Shown piece by piece: positions 54,028 to 64,000 of a stretch of 64,000 nt of DNA; position 1 is the first letter of the stretch; every line of letters begins with the position of its first letter. Where the stretch lies: NCBI RefSeq assembly GCF_019399895.1, contig NC_091875.1, positions 2,914,001 through 2,978,000 on the forward strand, in the 5' to 3' direction. This stretch comes from Cardiocondyla obscurior (Eukaryota; Arthropoda; Insecta; Hymenoptera; Formicidae). The translations under genes and the position numbers were made by a program. Below the pieces are notes generated by a model, which saw only the letters and a list, made by a program, of their open reading frames with translations, was not told where the DNA came from and ran no database searches.

Positions 54028-54427
54028 TCGGCGCGCTAGGAGTCACCCATCTCTTTTTGGCTTGTCGCAGAGGACCCTGAGTGTCGCTTAACCCGAAGAC
54101 GATTGCCGGTGGTTGCGGATGAGGATTAATATACATATGTGAATAAATGGAACAACACTCTGTTATATTTTTTTAAGCAACTAAATGTTGTGAAGTATTT
54201 AATTTAATGTTTAATTTTTATTTTTGATATTTAACAATTTAATAAGTGATGAAAACGCGAGTACGATCTTATGTAGCTTTCTCGCGCTGGCGATATGCTC
54301 GCGAGATACATAACACGCGAAATACATGACGCGTACGTATCGGCTTTATCAAAACTTATTCACTGGGCTATCGGAACTCGCGTAAACAACCGACAACGTT
54401 GATATTCGCCGCCTCTGGCATCTGTGA

Positions 54428-54502
54428 ATGATACATCGTCTGACAGCACAGTTGTCGCCCATCGTCCAACCTCGATGCCTTCCTCGGTTCCGATCAAAAT
54501 GA
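54428..54502 (+). other. Upstream ORF overlapping the VAMP7-like start (ATGA)
   Basis: The first ATG upstream of the VAMP7-like frame opens a 24-codon frame with no function I recognise. Its TGA stop (54500-54502) overlaps the ATG at 54499-54501 in the arrangement ATGA. If the transcript starts upstream of 54428, ribosomes ending this frame would be placed on the SNARE start codon. This is seen in sequence; regulation is inferred. Confidence 0.4.
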
Positions 54503-56048
54503 ACGGGACCATACACTACGCTACGGTGGCCTTGCGAGAGAAATCCGGTTGCAAAATCGTTGCAGATTATTCCGTGGATCCAAATCCGATATACCGTACT
54601 ATCGCCCTTGGCACCGTCGATGATCTAAGGACCGTCGAGGACAATAAAATCAGCGTCAATAAAAATAAGTAAGATACTTTAATTCTTCTTGAATTTAATT
54701 TAAGAACAATGGGCGTTAAGGAAAAAAAAAAATAACCTAATCAGTTTTGTACGTACATTGCCAATCGGGCTGCAGATTTCGCGAACCAAACTTGTTTTTC
54801 ACAAGTGTGGATTAAATTACAAGATATGTTACATAGTATAAAGCAGTTTTTTTTTCTTTCTTTTTTTTTTATTCCTTTTTAATATTATTTATTGAAATCA
54901 TTGAATAAGTGTGATAGGTCGCAACGCTTTAATTAACCCGCGATAAGATTAAGGTGTCATATTACCGTTCTCCTTTTATCCATGCTGCAACGAATATAAA
55001 ATTTAATTCTTCCACACAGATACACAGTACACATATTGATTGGAGAATTTTACTATGTCTGCTTGACGTCAAAAGTGGATTGCCCTTCATTAGCGATATG
55101 GGTAGAATCGTGCTGTCAAATATTTTTGCAGAGACTGCGGAGTGCGTATAAAGAATTACCGTTGGCGGATCTGTCAAAAAATCTGATCAATCTCGCAGAA
55201 GATGATCTTTCGAAACCGTTACAAAAAATGATTGTTAGTGATAAAATGACTTTATAACGTTAATTCGTAGATGAATTACAAAAGTGTGAATTATTTTAGG
55301 AGGAATATAATCAGGGTAACGGTTGTAAGAATCTGACCTCGAAACTGGAAGAGGAATTGATCGAGGTACGTCGCATATTAATGAGTGGAGTCCAAAAGTT
55401 GATTGATAGAGGCGAAAGGTTGGATGAACTCATCCGAAAGACGCAGAATCTCGAAATTTCGGTGAGAGAATCACATATTTTGATTTTTTTTTTTTTTCTC
55501 TCTTTCTCGTCTTTTTTTCTGTACATACTTTTAACGCGGGAGCTGAAAATGTGAAATATGATACATCAATTAAGAGCATAAATTATAACAAAGTCTACAC
55601 TTGTTTGTCATTAATTTGAGTTAATTGATAAAGAGAAGGTGGGGAAAGAGACACAGTTACCAATTGGTATGAATAATTCGTAAATTTCGCGTCGAGTCTC
55701 TTCGTAATGAGGTCTCTAGTATGCAGCTTTAATTATAAATGGCTATAACGAAAAAATAAATTAATCTTAAATGCAAGGTCGCGCGACGTACTGACCTCGG
55801 TAAACTTAGCAATCGCTTTATCTATTGCAATACATAACATTTGTGAATATTTTTTATTACAGTCACGGGACTTCCACGTAGTGTCAAGGACACGGCAAAC
55901 GAAGAACAGTAGCCTGAAAATCGCACTCGTAACTTCAGCTTTTATGCTTGTGCTAGCTATAGGTTTCATAGCTTTAGTATATTGGTATGAAGTTTATTGT
56001 AATCCTGACACACATGGTCCTACATTAATGACCACACAAACTAAGTAA
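54499..56048 (+). CDS. Divergent VAMP7-like longin R-SNARE, four exons
   Basis: The product is a tail-anchored R-SNARE for vesicle-membrane fusion, probably on endolysosomal or secretory vesicles by analogy with VAMP7. Coding exons are 54499-54668, 55020-55233, 55300-55461 and 55863-56048, giving 243 aa; all junctions keep frame (phases 2, 0, 0) and introns are GT-AG, the second donor being the weaker GTTAGT. Residues 1 to about 115 fit a longin domain (for example KYTVHILIGEFYYVCLTS). The SNARE motif is about 135-190, with zero-layer Arg165 in DRGERLDELIRKTQNLE, very close to the VAMP7 signature. A membrane anchor spans about 202-224, followed by a 19-residue luminal tail. The N-terminal half is diverged from canonical VAMP7, so this may be an insect paralogue. 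An in-frame ATG at 54475 would add eight residues but has a poor context, while 54499 has A at -3. Confidence 0.88.
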
Positions 56049-56140
56049 AATATATTTCTACATTTAGTTAAAATAAAAATATAAATAGTTAAAAAAAAAA
56101 AAAAGGAATATATGTTAATAATATCATGAAAATATATGAC

Positions 56141-56146
56141 TTTAAT
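56141..56146 (-). terminator. Vg: Possible poly(A) signal of the vitellogenin gene
   Basis: ATTAAA in minus-strand sense lies 96 nt past the stop, inside the 3' UTR of the opposing VAMP7-like gene. A weaker CATAAA is only 24 nt past the stop (56213-56218). If the farther one is used, the two mRNAs overlap antisense. Confidence 0.3.
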
Positions 56147-56171
56147 TTTTCTTTCCTATGTAATTACAATT

Positions 56172-56177
56172 AATAAA
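56172..56177 (+). terminator. Poly(A) signal of the VAMP7-like gene
   Basis: AATAAA lies 124 nt after the TAA stop, with a second AATAAA-like word overlapping it. Cleavage would fall near 56190-56200, some 45 nt from the vitellogenin stop codon on the other strand. Confidence 0.6.
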
Positions 56178-56241
56178 ATAAAGTATATCTATAAGAAGTA
56201 TAATTGCTGTACTTTATGTTAAATCTTCAATATCAGTTGCT

Positions 56242-59200
56242 CTAATGATGTCCCCTGCGTCTAGACGGAGATCGTCCCGCATTAATATCGCTGATAACAT
56301 CGCTTGGATGGTACGTTCTCGGAACGCACACGGATTCTTCAGCTTTTCGTTTATTCAACAAACTCGGTCCGTGACAGTTGTCTTGAGTCAAAGCGTACGT
56401 GGCGACGAATTCTTCGGGCTTCGTCAGGATGCAGTTCTTCGGGGTGATGAAATCGTTGTCCGGCTGCATATCGTAATTACCACAAAGACCGCGTATGGAA
56501 TTCATGTACTTGTTGGACGACTAACAAAAAAATACGTTTCGTTACATTTAAATTTAACATATAACATGCTCAGATAAAGTTAAATTATTTTACGTTACAA
56601 TACAACTGCTTTATTTCCGTACTTACTTCAAATAGGATACGTATTCCATCGTACACAGCGTAGATTTCATACTCCGCCGAGAAAATTGCGATCATTCCGT
56701 CCAGCCAATATATTTCGAAAGTTTCATCCACGTATCTCTCGTTACGAGAGAAGTTACCTATCTCATCGTTAATCTTAGCTTCGAGACGATCATTCAGTTT
56801 TTGTAAATGAATTTCTTGATCACCCAAGACCATCCGGATCTGTTTGCTGCCGTCAATCATTTCTCGTGCCATGACAATCACCCCCTTATATCTCGGAATC
56901 CCCAAAGTTTGTTCGGGATTATTAGGATTGTGTTTCGGATAAGTGGTCAGCATCACGTGCCAGCAATCACCTAATTTTAAGCTATAGACTTTACCGTCGT
57001 AAGTAACAACTTTAGTTTTGTCGAGGATACATACAGCTGTAAAGAAAAAAAAAAAGTTACATTTATTTTTTAGAATCGCGATTATAATATGAAATTATTA
57101 GTTCTTAGTCTTAATACTAAATCTGTTTTTAATTACAATATTTATTAAATTATTTTTTATAAAACTCTATAACTTACGATTCATTAAAACGTCTTCCTCG
57201 AAAAGTGTTTCTACTAAATTGTTAGGTACTTCTTCAAAAATATCTGAGAAAGAGAGGGAAATGTCGTTGTTACTTGAAGTGCGCAATACAATGTCCACAT
57301 CCTTGTTATCAGGAAGTACTTTTACTTCTAAATCGATAGTCTTTTTGTTCTTGTTTCCAAACCAGTATGGTCTTCCTCTATTAAGTCCTATTGCGGGTTT
57401 GTATTCCGCTTTGTATGTAGAAATCAGGTTGTTGGCATACATATAGAAATCATCCGAATTCGTATCTATCGACATCTTCAGATAATTTTTCTTTCTGATT
57501 AAATCGCTGGCTTTCTGACAGTTTGGCAGCCAAATGTCGCCTTGTTTTTTCTCTTCCCAACATTTTTCAACTATCCTAGATGCCATTGCCTTGCTCTTGA
57601 CATCATCAGTGCGAGTCAAATTTCCTTTAAGTATGATCGTTTCTCCTCCAGTTGTACAATTTCCAAATCGTATTTCAGCATTTAGCTCAGAGAACGGCGT
57701 ATCTACGAGCGCTTTCTCAAAGTTTAAAGGGATAACCCGCGATGATTTTTCGTATCCAACAGTGCACATTTCTGAAAAGACTCTTCCTTCTGGTGATTGC
57801 ATATTCCAATAGAAGAGAAGCTGAGACTTGTCTTCTACGTGACTATATGCGGAAGCTATAGTTATAACTTGATAAATCTGATCACTAAAAATACTTATAT
57901 CGTAAACAGAACTAACGGAAGAATAAACATCTTTGCTGACTTCATTTAAAAATTGTTCTGCTCTTTCTTCGCTCTCTGGCGAATGGTCAATTGTTGCTGG
58001 AATTGTCACCTGCGAACCATTGCCAGACATGGCAAAAGTTGCGTAAGTTACGTTTACTTCTGCTGGTGGAAGACGGAAAAATACGTCGATTCTTTTATAA
58101 TAGGCGTTCTTATTAGCAAAAAGTGCTTTATAAATTAGGCTCAGAGCTTCCATTCCTGTTTTTTGCGAGTCTTCAGCACTAATATACTCACTTGATACAG
58201 ATAAATACCCACCGGGTAACGCGACATTTAATTTATGTGGTTCTTCCAGATATATTATAAGTGTATCGTTATTAAAAAAGGATTTAAATGACAGAATATC
58301 GTGTCTTGAAGTGTAAGGAACAACGCTGTGGTGAATCGCCAAAAGCCCGGTACCAAATCGATAAGATTCGTCTGGAATTATCTTGAACTCAAATTTGTTT
58401 TTTCCTTCTCTTTTCTTGCAACTTAAACCAGATGGTATAAACATTTGTACATTGATATCGGTACCAGCAATGTAGTGTCTATGCTCGAAAGGCACTACGA
58501 AACCAATTCTGCTTTGAATTTTTTCGCTTAACAGTATATTGCCTGCCACTGTTATTTCCATAGACTTTTCATTTAACGTGTTTATATGTGTAATGGATCT
58601 TCCACCGCTAATTCTTGTTAATTTCGGCATCATTACGGTATAAATAAATGGAAAGCCGGACTCACTCGGGAATGCTAGCGTCATATCATAGAGATAAAGA
58701 TTATTAAAGTTTTTGGTTTTAAACGCTTGGTCTTCTTTAAACAACGGTGCATAAGTCTGAACCACTGTAATACAAATAACGATAAATGATTTATTAATAA
58801 CGTTGTTGTACATGTAGACAATGTAGACAATATAAAAAAAAATTAATTTATCAGGCAAATCGTAGAATACTTACTTTTAAATAATTCTTCAAAGGTACGA
58901 TTATCAACGGGATAGAAAAATGAATTAAACATGGTGTCCATATAAATATTTCCTTCAAACTGTTCCGAATCTTCGGGTTTAAAGCCAAGCTTGTTAATTA
59001 CGTCTTCGATAATTACAGCTTCATCGGTCCCTCTATTGAATATTTGGCCAAATATATCCAATAGGTCATTTATGCTTGATACTGAATATGCTAGTCTTGA
59101 GGATGGTAGATTAATGTTACCATAAGATTGATATACGTCAATGTATTCATTTTTATCTATATGACTGTCCTCGCTGCCAATCGTATGAAGCATTGCCAGC

Positions 59201-62147
59201 TGAGCAATGTTTAAATATTGTATTTTCAACTCGGTGAAAGCGCTCCGCGTGTAGTTTTTAGAATGGACATCAGGATTTAATAGTCTCGCAGCAATACGTG
59301 CTTTGTTAGCGAGATCTTGTAATTCCGGTAGCTTCAAATTAGCGAGAGAATTTATAGTAGTCTTAATGGCAGAACTTACGTGAATATTTTGGTTTTTATT
59401 AGTAGATTCCGCCAATTTCTCTAGCATGCCTGGAGGTGGATTGGTCTTCATTAACACGTAAACTGCTGCGCAACGTATTTCGTAAGCTTCCAACGTATTC
59501 TCATATATTTTATAGGTAACGGATCTAACGGTTCTCGGAAAGTTTTCGCTCAGTTTGTTTAACGATATGACCATCATTAATCGTTGAAACTTCGATACCT
59601 GCAACGTTCCTTCCAGGTACGGTTCAAAGACAGAGAGTACTTTAAAGTGACCAAAATTACTCAATGCCATGATATACGTTTGTATCCTAGGACTGTCGTT
59701 GTCTCTAATGGCTTGTCTTAATTGAGTGGCCATATACGGAATATAAGTTTCCAGAAGTGCATTGTCTTGTTCGGGAACTGGATAGTACATAATTGACTTG
59801 CTTTGACTGTAACGAACCAATTCGGCAAACGACAAAGGCGCGGTTGTGTTCAAAAATTTATCATTTCTTACTTGTTCGTCAGTAATCAGTTCCTACGCAA
59901 AAATTAAATATTATAATTAATCTTTACACACAATTTATAATTATCGATACAAATATGACAACGAGAGATTGGAAAAATTAAATTTCTTAATTTCTTGCAC
60001 GATTATGTTTTTTAATAATACCGCAATACTTACAAAAAACGCTCTGATGTATTCCGATGTAGGCGCGCGGGCGGCTTTGGGAATTCGCGAAATAATATTT
60101 GCCGCTTGCAGACCCTCGAGTTTCTTATTTTTTATCCAATTCTTGACGGTAATGAGAGCAGGACCCGTCCCAGCTTGTGCGACAGCGTTGCAAAATACGT
60201 CCCATGCGGTTTGCCCAAATAATTTCTGATCCTCTTTGTTGGAAAATTTATTATAAGGATCAAATTTGAATAACTCTGGCAGTTTATCTTCGATTTCAGT
60301 CATCTGTGTGACATTCATGGTACGAATCAATTCAACCAGAACAGTGTATTGGTCTAAGATTTCATGGTATGGCTCCTCTAAGATCTCAGTAGGAAAGTTC
60401 TCCAATTTACTGGTTATCCAACCGATCGAGCGGGCCGCCACTACCGTTAAATTCTCTTCAACTTTCTGGATACTCTTACCTTTGTATCCGACAAAATAAG
60501 GCAACAATGAACTCTCCGGTGGATCATGTATTGTTAATTTTGATTGCAAATAATCTCGATCGTCGTTGGAATCCAAGCTACTGCTGTCATCGTTGATGCG
60601 ACTTTCTTCACTAGAACTGTTAGAATTACGCTTTCTGAAAGCTGACGACGAACGTTGACCGTCACTCTGTTTACTCTGGGTAGAGAACGGATTGTTGTGA
60701 GTGTACATTAAATTTCCGACTGACACGAGATTGTCGAATTCAGGTATGAGGCTGGATATCTTGCCCACACTGTCCAAAGTTAAGTTTACATGGCTGTGGA
60801 AATGGCCATTAAACGAATTTTCAATTTTAGAAGTGATTCTTATCCTTTCCTTTAATACGGACGATTGAATAGTGAAACGTTTCAAATTACCCGATATAAT
60901 AATTTGACTCTTAGACGATCTCTGTAACAAATGTGCATAAAAATAATAACAAAAAAAAAAATAAAAAATGTTTCGCCAAATTCTTTCTTCGATATAATAC
61001 TTAGTTACTTATATGTAGAATTTTTTATAAAATCGAGCGACAGTGATTATCAATTAAAAAAACTTACCGTATAAAATTGATCGCTGACCGACGATTTCCA
61101 ATTCATGTTACCAACAATACCAGAATAATAAGCCATTCTCTGTTCGCAATTAACGTAATCCTTCGTCTTCGTGACGTTGATATAATGATAACGCTTGTAG
61201 TCATCTTTACTAAGATTTGGCAATGGTATTATTTCCGGTTCTTTATGAAGAACGTCTTCGGGCAACGGCTTAATATTATAAACGACCTCGCATTTGCCTC
61301 CGACAGAATCTTCCATGGCTTTAAATGTACCGGTTAGCAGATTATCTCCAGGTATTTGAGTATTTCTGCTAGCTATTACGTTCTCGCCCTGAGTGTCAAT
61401 TTGCAGCTGGCTCGCGACACTCTTGAGCAAGTTAACCTCCCAAGCAGGCACATCCTGATCGACCAGCACTTCTTGTATCACCCCTTGCTTGAGTTTGATC
61501 TCGAATGGTCTTCCCGACAACTGAAGGTTGTGAAATTCAAGCTTCTTGATCTCATCTTCCAATATTCCTTCCGCCACTGCGCTCATGGGAGCGTAGTGCG
61601 GCTTGGAAATCACGGCACGCAATGTGTCTGGCGATTTCACTTGAACGATGACGTTACCTTTTATTACAATCCCGGAAAGTTGATCAGATACATTCACCAT
61701 CGCGTATGATCGAACTTCCAACTTATAGTGATATTCATTTTCAGTTTCCCAAGCATAATCATGTTCGGCTACAGCCGAGCCGAGCACTAAAGAATGAAAG
61801 AAAGAAAAAGAAAAATCAAATAAAAAAAAAATTGCAATTTTTACATATTTTAATAAATAATAAACCTGTTAAAAAAAAAAATTAATAAGAAATATATGAG
61901 AGCAATAAAAGATGCAACATATTTTCATAATTTTTAATAAATTGTAAACAACAAAAAATATGTAATAAATTGTTGAGTTTTACTAAAGTAATATTACTTA
62001 CTTTGTCACACAGTAAAGAATATTAATTTATTTAAATATGCATTAAAAGAAAAGACGTTGCAACGCAATTTTCTTCATAGTAATTAACATTATCTATAAT
62101 GTTGACGTCTACTTACCGAATAGGAGAAAAGTTAAAAACATCCACAT
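56242..62147 (-). CDS. Vg: Vitellogenin, seven exons, C-terminally short
   Basis: This is the egg-yolk precursor lipoprotein, secreted by fat body and taken up by oocytes; in social Hymenoptera it is also tied to caste and lifespan. Exons (minus) are 62147-62117, 61786-61068, 60921-60034, 59892-58875, 58764-57178, 57036-56627 and 56520-56242. All introns are GT-AG and the joined frame is 1643 aa with no break. Signal peptide: residues 1-17, cleavage after SAVA. The LPD_N lipid module fills most of the N-terminal part, interrupted by a Ser-rich linker (about 329-369) with a basic RKR at 346-348 as possible processing site. DUF1943 and lipid-cavity sequence follow. A vWF type D domain starts near 1416, with DGIR at 1544-1547 and GLCG at 1562-1565, spaced as in insect vitellogenins. 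The protein ends RRRGHH, with only three Cys after GLCG; the usual Cys-containing tail of about 80 residues is absent. Confidence 0.97.
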
Positions 62148-63604
62148 GATGTCGCACGAATAGTGTCGAGTGCAAAATGAGTGCTCCCTCTCTTTAATCG
62201 GATTTATATACGTTTCGTATGTGTCATGTCAGTTTGACCCGCGCAATGCAATGTTCATTGATTTAGATTTCAACGTGAACTTAAAACTGTACTGTTCCGT
62301 GACACGCGTGATAAATTATTTTAACCTTGTACTCTAAAACTACACTTAGGACATCCGTACATAGTATAATCAAGTGTGATTGGGAGTAATTTGCCATAAT
62401 TGTAATATACTCGGAAAATTGAAGACAAAATGGTCATACCGCGCGTCATATTTTCAAACAGGACAATGACTTCGCTTGAAAATGTGATTCAGCTCACCGA
62501 TCATTCAACAAAAAGTAATTTACGATACGTTATTTTGTGATTCTTACGAAAAACAACTTCTTGAAGGTATAATAAACTTATTTTTAATATTTATTATATT
62601 CAATATATAATAATAAGGAGATCGTAGACAGCGAAGAACGATTAAAAATTAATTCAAAAATGTTCACAGTATTAAAAAGTCTCAGAAATTATATAATTTT
62701 TTTTTCACACAAAATTCTTGTGATAAAAATGGAAAGAACGATTTTATTATTGATCATATTTTTATGTTAAGTATCTTAAGTCATAACATTTACATGAAAA
62801 TTCGTAATCTTTCACAGAAGTGTATTCATAACATACATTTAATTCCCGTTATTCAATCGACAAACAGCAAGCTGGCAAATACATAAGTTCATAATAGGTC
62901 GTTGATAATATTTTATAATCGCTAAACGTCTACATTATTTTTAATGATACATTTATGTAATTATTATTATTTTAGTATTTTTTGAACTGTATTAATCGTA
63001 CAAAATAATAATAATTTTACTATGTACGGAGGTTCTGGTTATAATTAATGATACTGAATTAATAATGCACTTTTTATTATACGAAATAATTGGAAAATAA
63101 ATGAATATTTATGTTACAGCTCCTGTTCAAGAACGTTTAATGCGAATACACTGTAAACTCACATAAACCGTGCACTACATCCAGGAAACTCCAAAGCGAA
63201 CAAAATAAGCAGCTTTATAACTGCGAATGCTACGATACACGACTGTGGTACTACCGTTAGCGACTGGCCGCAAAGTCGCTTGATCACATCATTTTATACC
63301 TAAGGTTTTCTGGAACGTTTCAGAGTGTACGAGATTATAAGGTAAGAACGAAAAAACATATTATGATAGTCTAGATAACGAAGGACAAAGCGAAAGGCGC
63401 GAATCAGAATTCGTTAAATTTAGGACACCGACTTTATCTTGGTTTTATCTCAGTTCGTTAATAATCCCTGACTACCTAAAAAAAATCCAAAGTATAAATA
63501 AAGATTGTGGAATAAATTACGTTCATTTCGGATAAATTGAGTAGGTATAGCCAATGTTTTTGGCCAACGTTGTTAACAGCACGGTTACGTTGAAAGGCTT
63601 CAAC
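62148..63604. other. Spacer between the two vitellogenin genes (promoter region)
   Basis: This is about 1.45 kb of AT-rich DNA with no supported exon. Its left end is the vitellogenin promoter and short leader. The remainder should hold the fat-body regulatory elements of the downstream gene, which I cannot delimit by eye. Confidence 0.6.
62203..62210 (-). promoter_or_regulatory. Vg: TATA box of the vitellogenin gene
   Basis: TATATAAA in minus-strand sense lies about 56 nt upstream of the ATG at 62147. A start site 25-30 nt downstream, near the ACTCATT initiator-like word, would give a leader of roughly 30 nt, typical of highly expressed insect yolk genes. Confidence 0.7.
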
Positions 63605-63610
63605 TTTATT
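63605..63610 (-). terminator. Poly(A) signal of the upstream vitellogenin copy
   Basis: AATAAA in minus-strand sense lies 123 nt after the stop of the partial vitellogenin at 63733-64000. Confidence 0.55.
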
Positions 63611-63732
63611 CTTGCTTACATTCTTGCAATTATTACAATATATTTGCAACTTTTTAAAAAAATAGATAATAAAAAAAGATCAAGTCGTCAATTGTGTATG
63701 CACGATCGGTATATCCATGTGGTAGTCCTAGA

Positions 63733-64000
63733 TTATGCGGCACTGCAAGCGATCGGTACTTGGAACATGTGCGACCGGCTAACAGGTTTACGAGTAAAAT
63801 CTGGATTGGCGCCATCCTCAATTCTATTTTTCTTTGCTACAGATTCATCGTTCTTCTCCTCGCAATAAAGATCGTATTTCTTCGATTTCCTATCCGTAGG
63901 CTTGGTATCCTCACGGCATGCTGGTATAGGTCTAGTAGTAAAACAGATCTCGCCACCCTCTTCAACAACTCTTGTGCGATAGATCATGTTGTTTCTCTCT
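63733..64000 (-). CDS. Vg: Second vitellogenin, C-terminal end only (runs off window)
   Basis: The minus-strand frame enters from the right edge and ends at TAA (63733-63735). It encodes the C-terminal tail typical of hymenopteran vitellogenins: an RTRVVEEGGEICFTTRPIPA stretch, then a YCEEKN word, KNRIEDGANPDFTRKP, and a final IACSAA. Four Cys are visible, where conventional insect vitellogenins carry several conserved ones after GLCG. It has the same orientation as the complete gene at 56242-62147, with its stop about 1.6 kb from that gene's start, so the two form a head-to-tail pair. Only about 88 codons are visible, so whether this copy is functional or full-length cannot be told. Confidence 0.92.
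   Translation of the reverse strand, partial: ERNNMIYRTRVVEEGGEICFTTRPIPACREDTKPTDRKSKKYDLYCEEKNDESVAKKNRIEDGANPDFTRKPVSRSHMFQVPIACSAA

Noticed and set aside
56242..56520. Reading the short vitellogenin end as a sequencing frameshift
   Set aside because: No frame downstream of the stop resembles the missing tail, so a single frameshift or point stop does not explain the loss.

Overview
The window looks like a stretch of a hymenopteran, most probably ant, nuclear genome. The grounds are: a seven-exon insect vitellogenin gene with hymenopteran-like domain order, the 3' end of a second vitellogenin directly upstream of it, GT-AG introns throughout, long CpG-rich non-coding stretches, and very many A/T homopolymer runs and microsatellites. 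The ant assignment is inference, since tandem conventional vitellogenins are known in several ants. No mobile-element proteins, CRISPR arrays, rRNA or convincing tRNA genes were seen.

Layout. Positions 1-16573 hold no exon I can support. A minus-strand exon at 16574-16777 encodes the conserved N-terminal block of the calcineurin catalytic subunit (PP2B-A). Two unrecognised Ser/Thr- and Cys-containing minus-strand genes follow: gene A at 18245-19336 (363 aa, read as one exon) and gene B at 20356-21190 (two exons, 253 aa). From about 21.2 to 50.2 kb there is only non-coding sequence. From 50.2 to 52.7 kb lies a GC- and microsatellite-rich block. Between 53.2 and 54.0 kb are three small minus-strand exons with good splice sites, two of them diverged duplicates of each other. 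The 44-nt exon at 53234-53277 ends in the phase needed to splice to the calcineurin exon, giving a start M-Q-I-D-V-P-F-P-P. If that link is right, calcineurin A has a 36.5-kb first intron that contains genes A and B on the same strand.

The right end is gene-dense. A divergent promoter near 54.0-54.4 kb separates the minus-strand leader exons from a plus-strand four-exon gene for a divergent VAMP7-type longin R-SNARE (54499-56048). Its 3' end converges, with possible transcript overlap, on a minus-strand vitellogenin gene (56242-62147, seven exons, 1643 aa). That gene has a signal peptide, lipid-binding N-terminal module, short Ser-rich linker, DUF1943 region, vWF type D domain, and DGxR and GLCG motifs, but it stops about 80 residues before the usual C-terminus. 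The last coding exon of a second vitellogenin, carrying exactly that missing Cys-containing tail, lies at 63733-64000 on the same strand. The window therefore cuts into a head-to-tail vitellogenin array.

The most interesting points are the tail-less vitellogenin beside a copy that keeps the tail, the VAMP7-like gene with an upstream ORF whose stop overlaps the start codon (ATGA), the duplicated leader exons, and the unrecognised pair of genes A and B.
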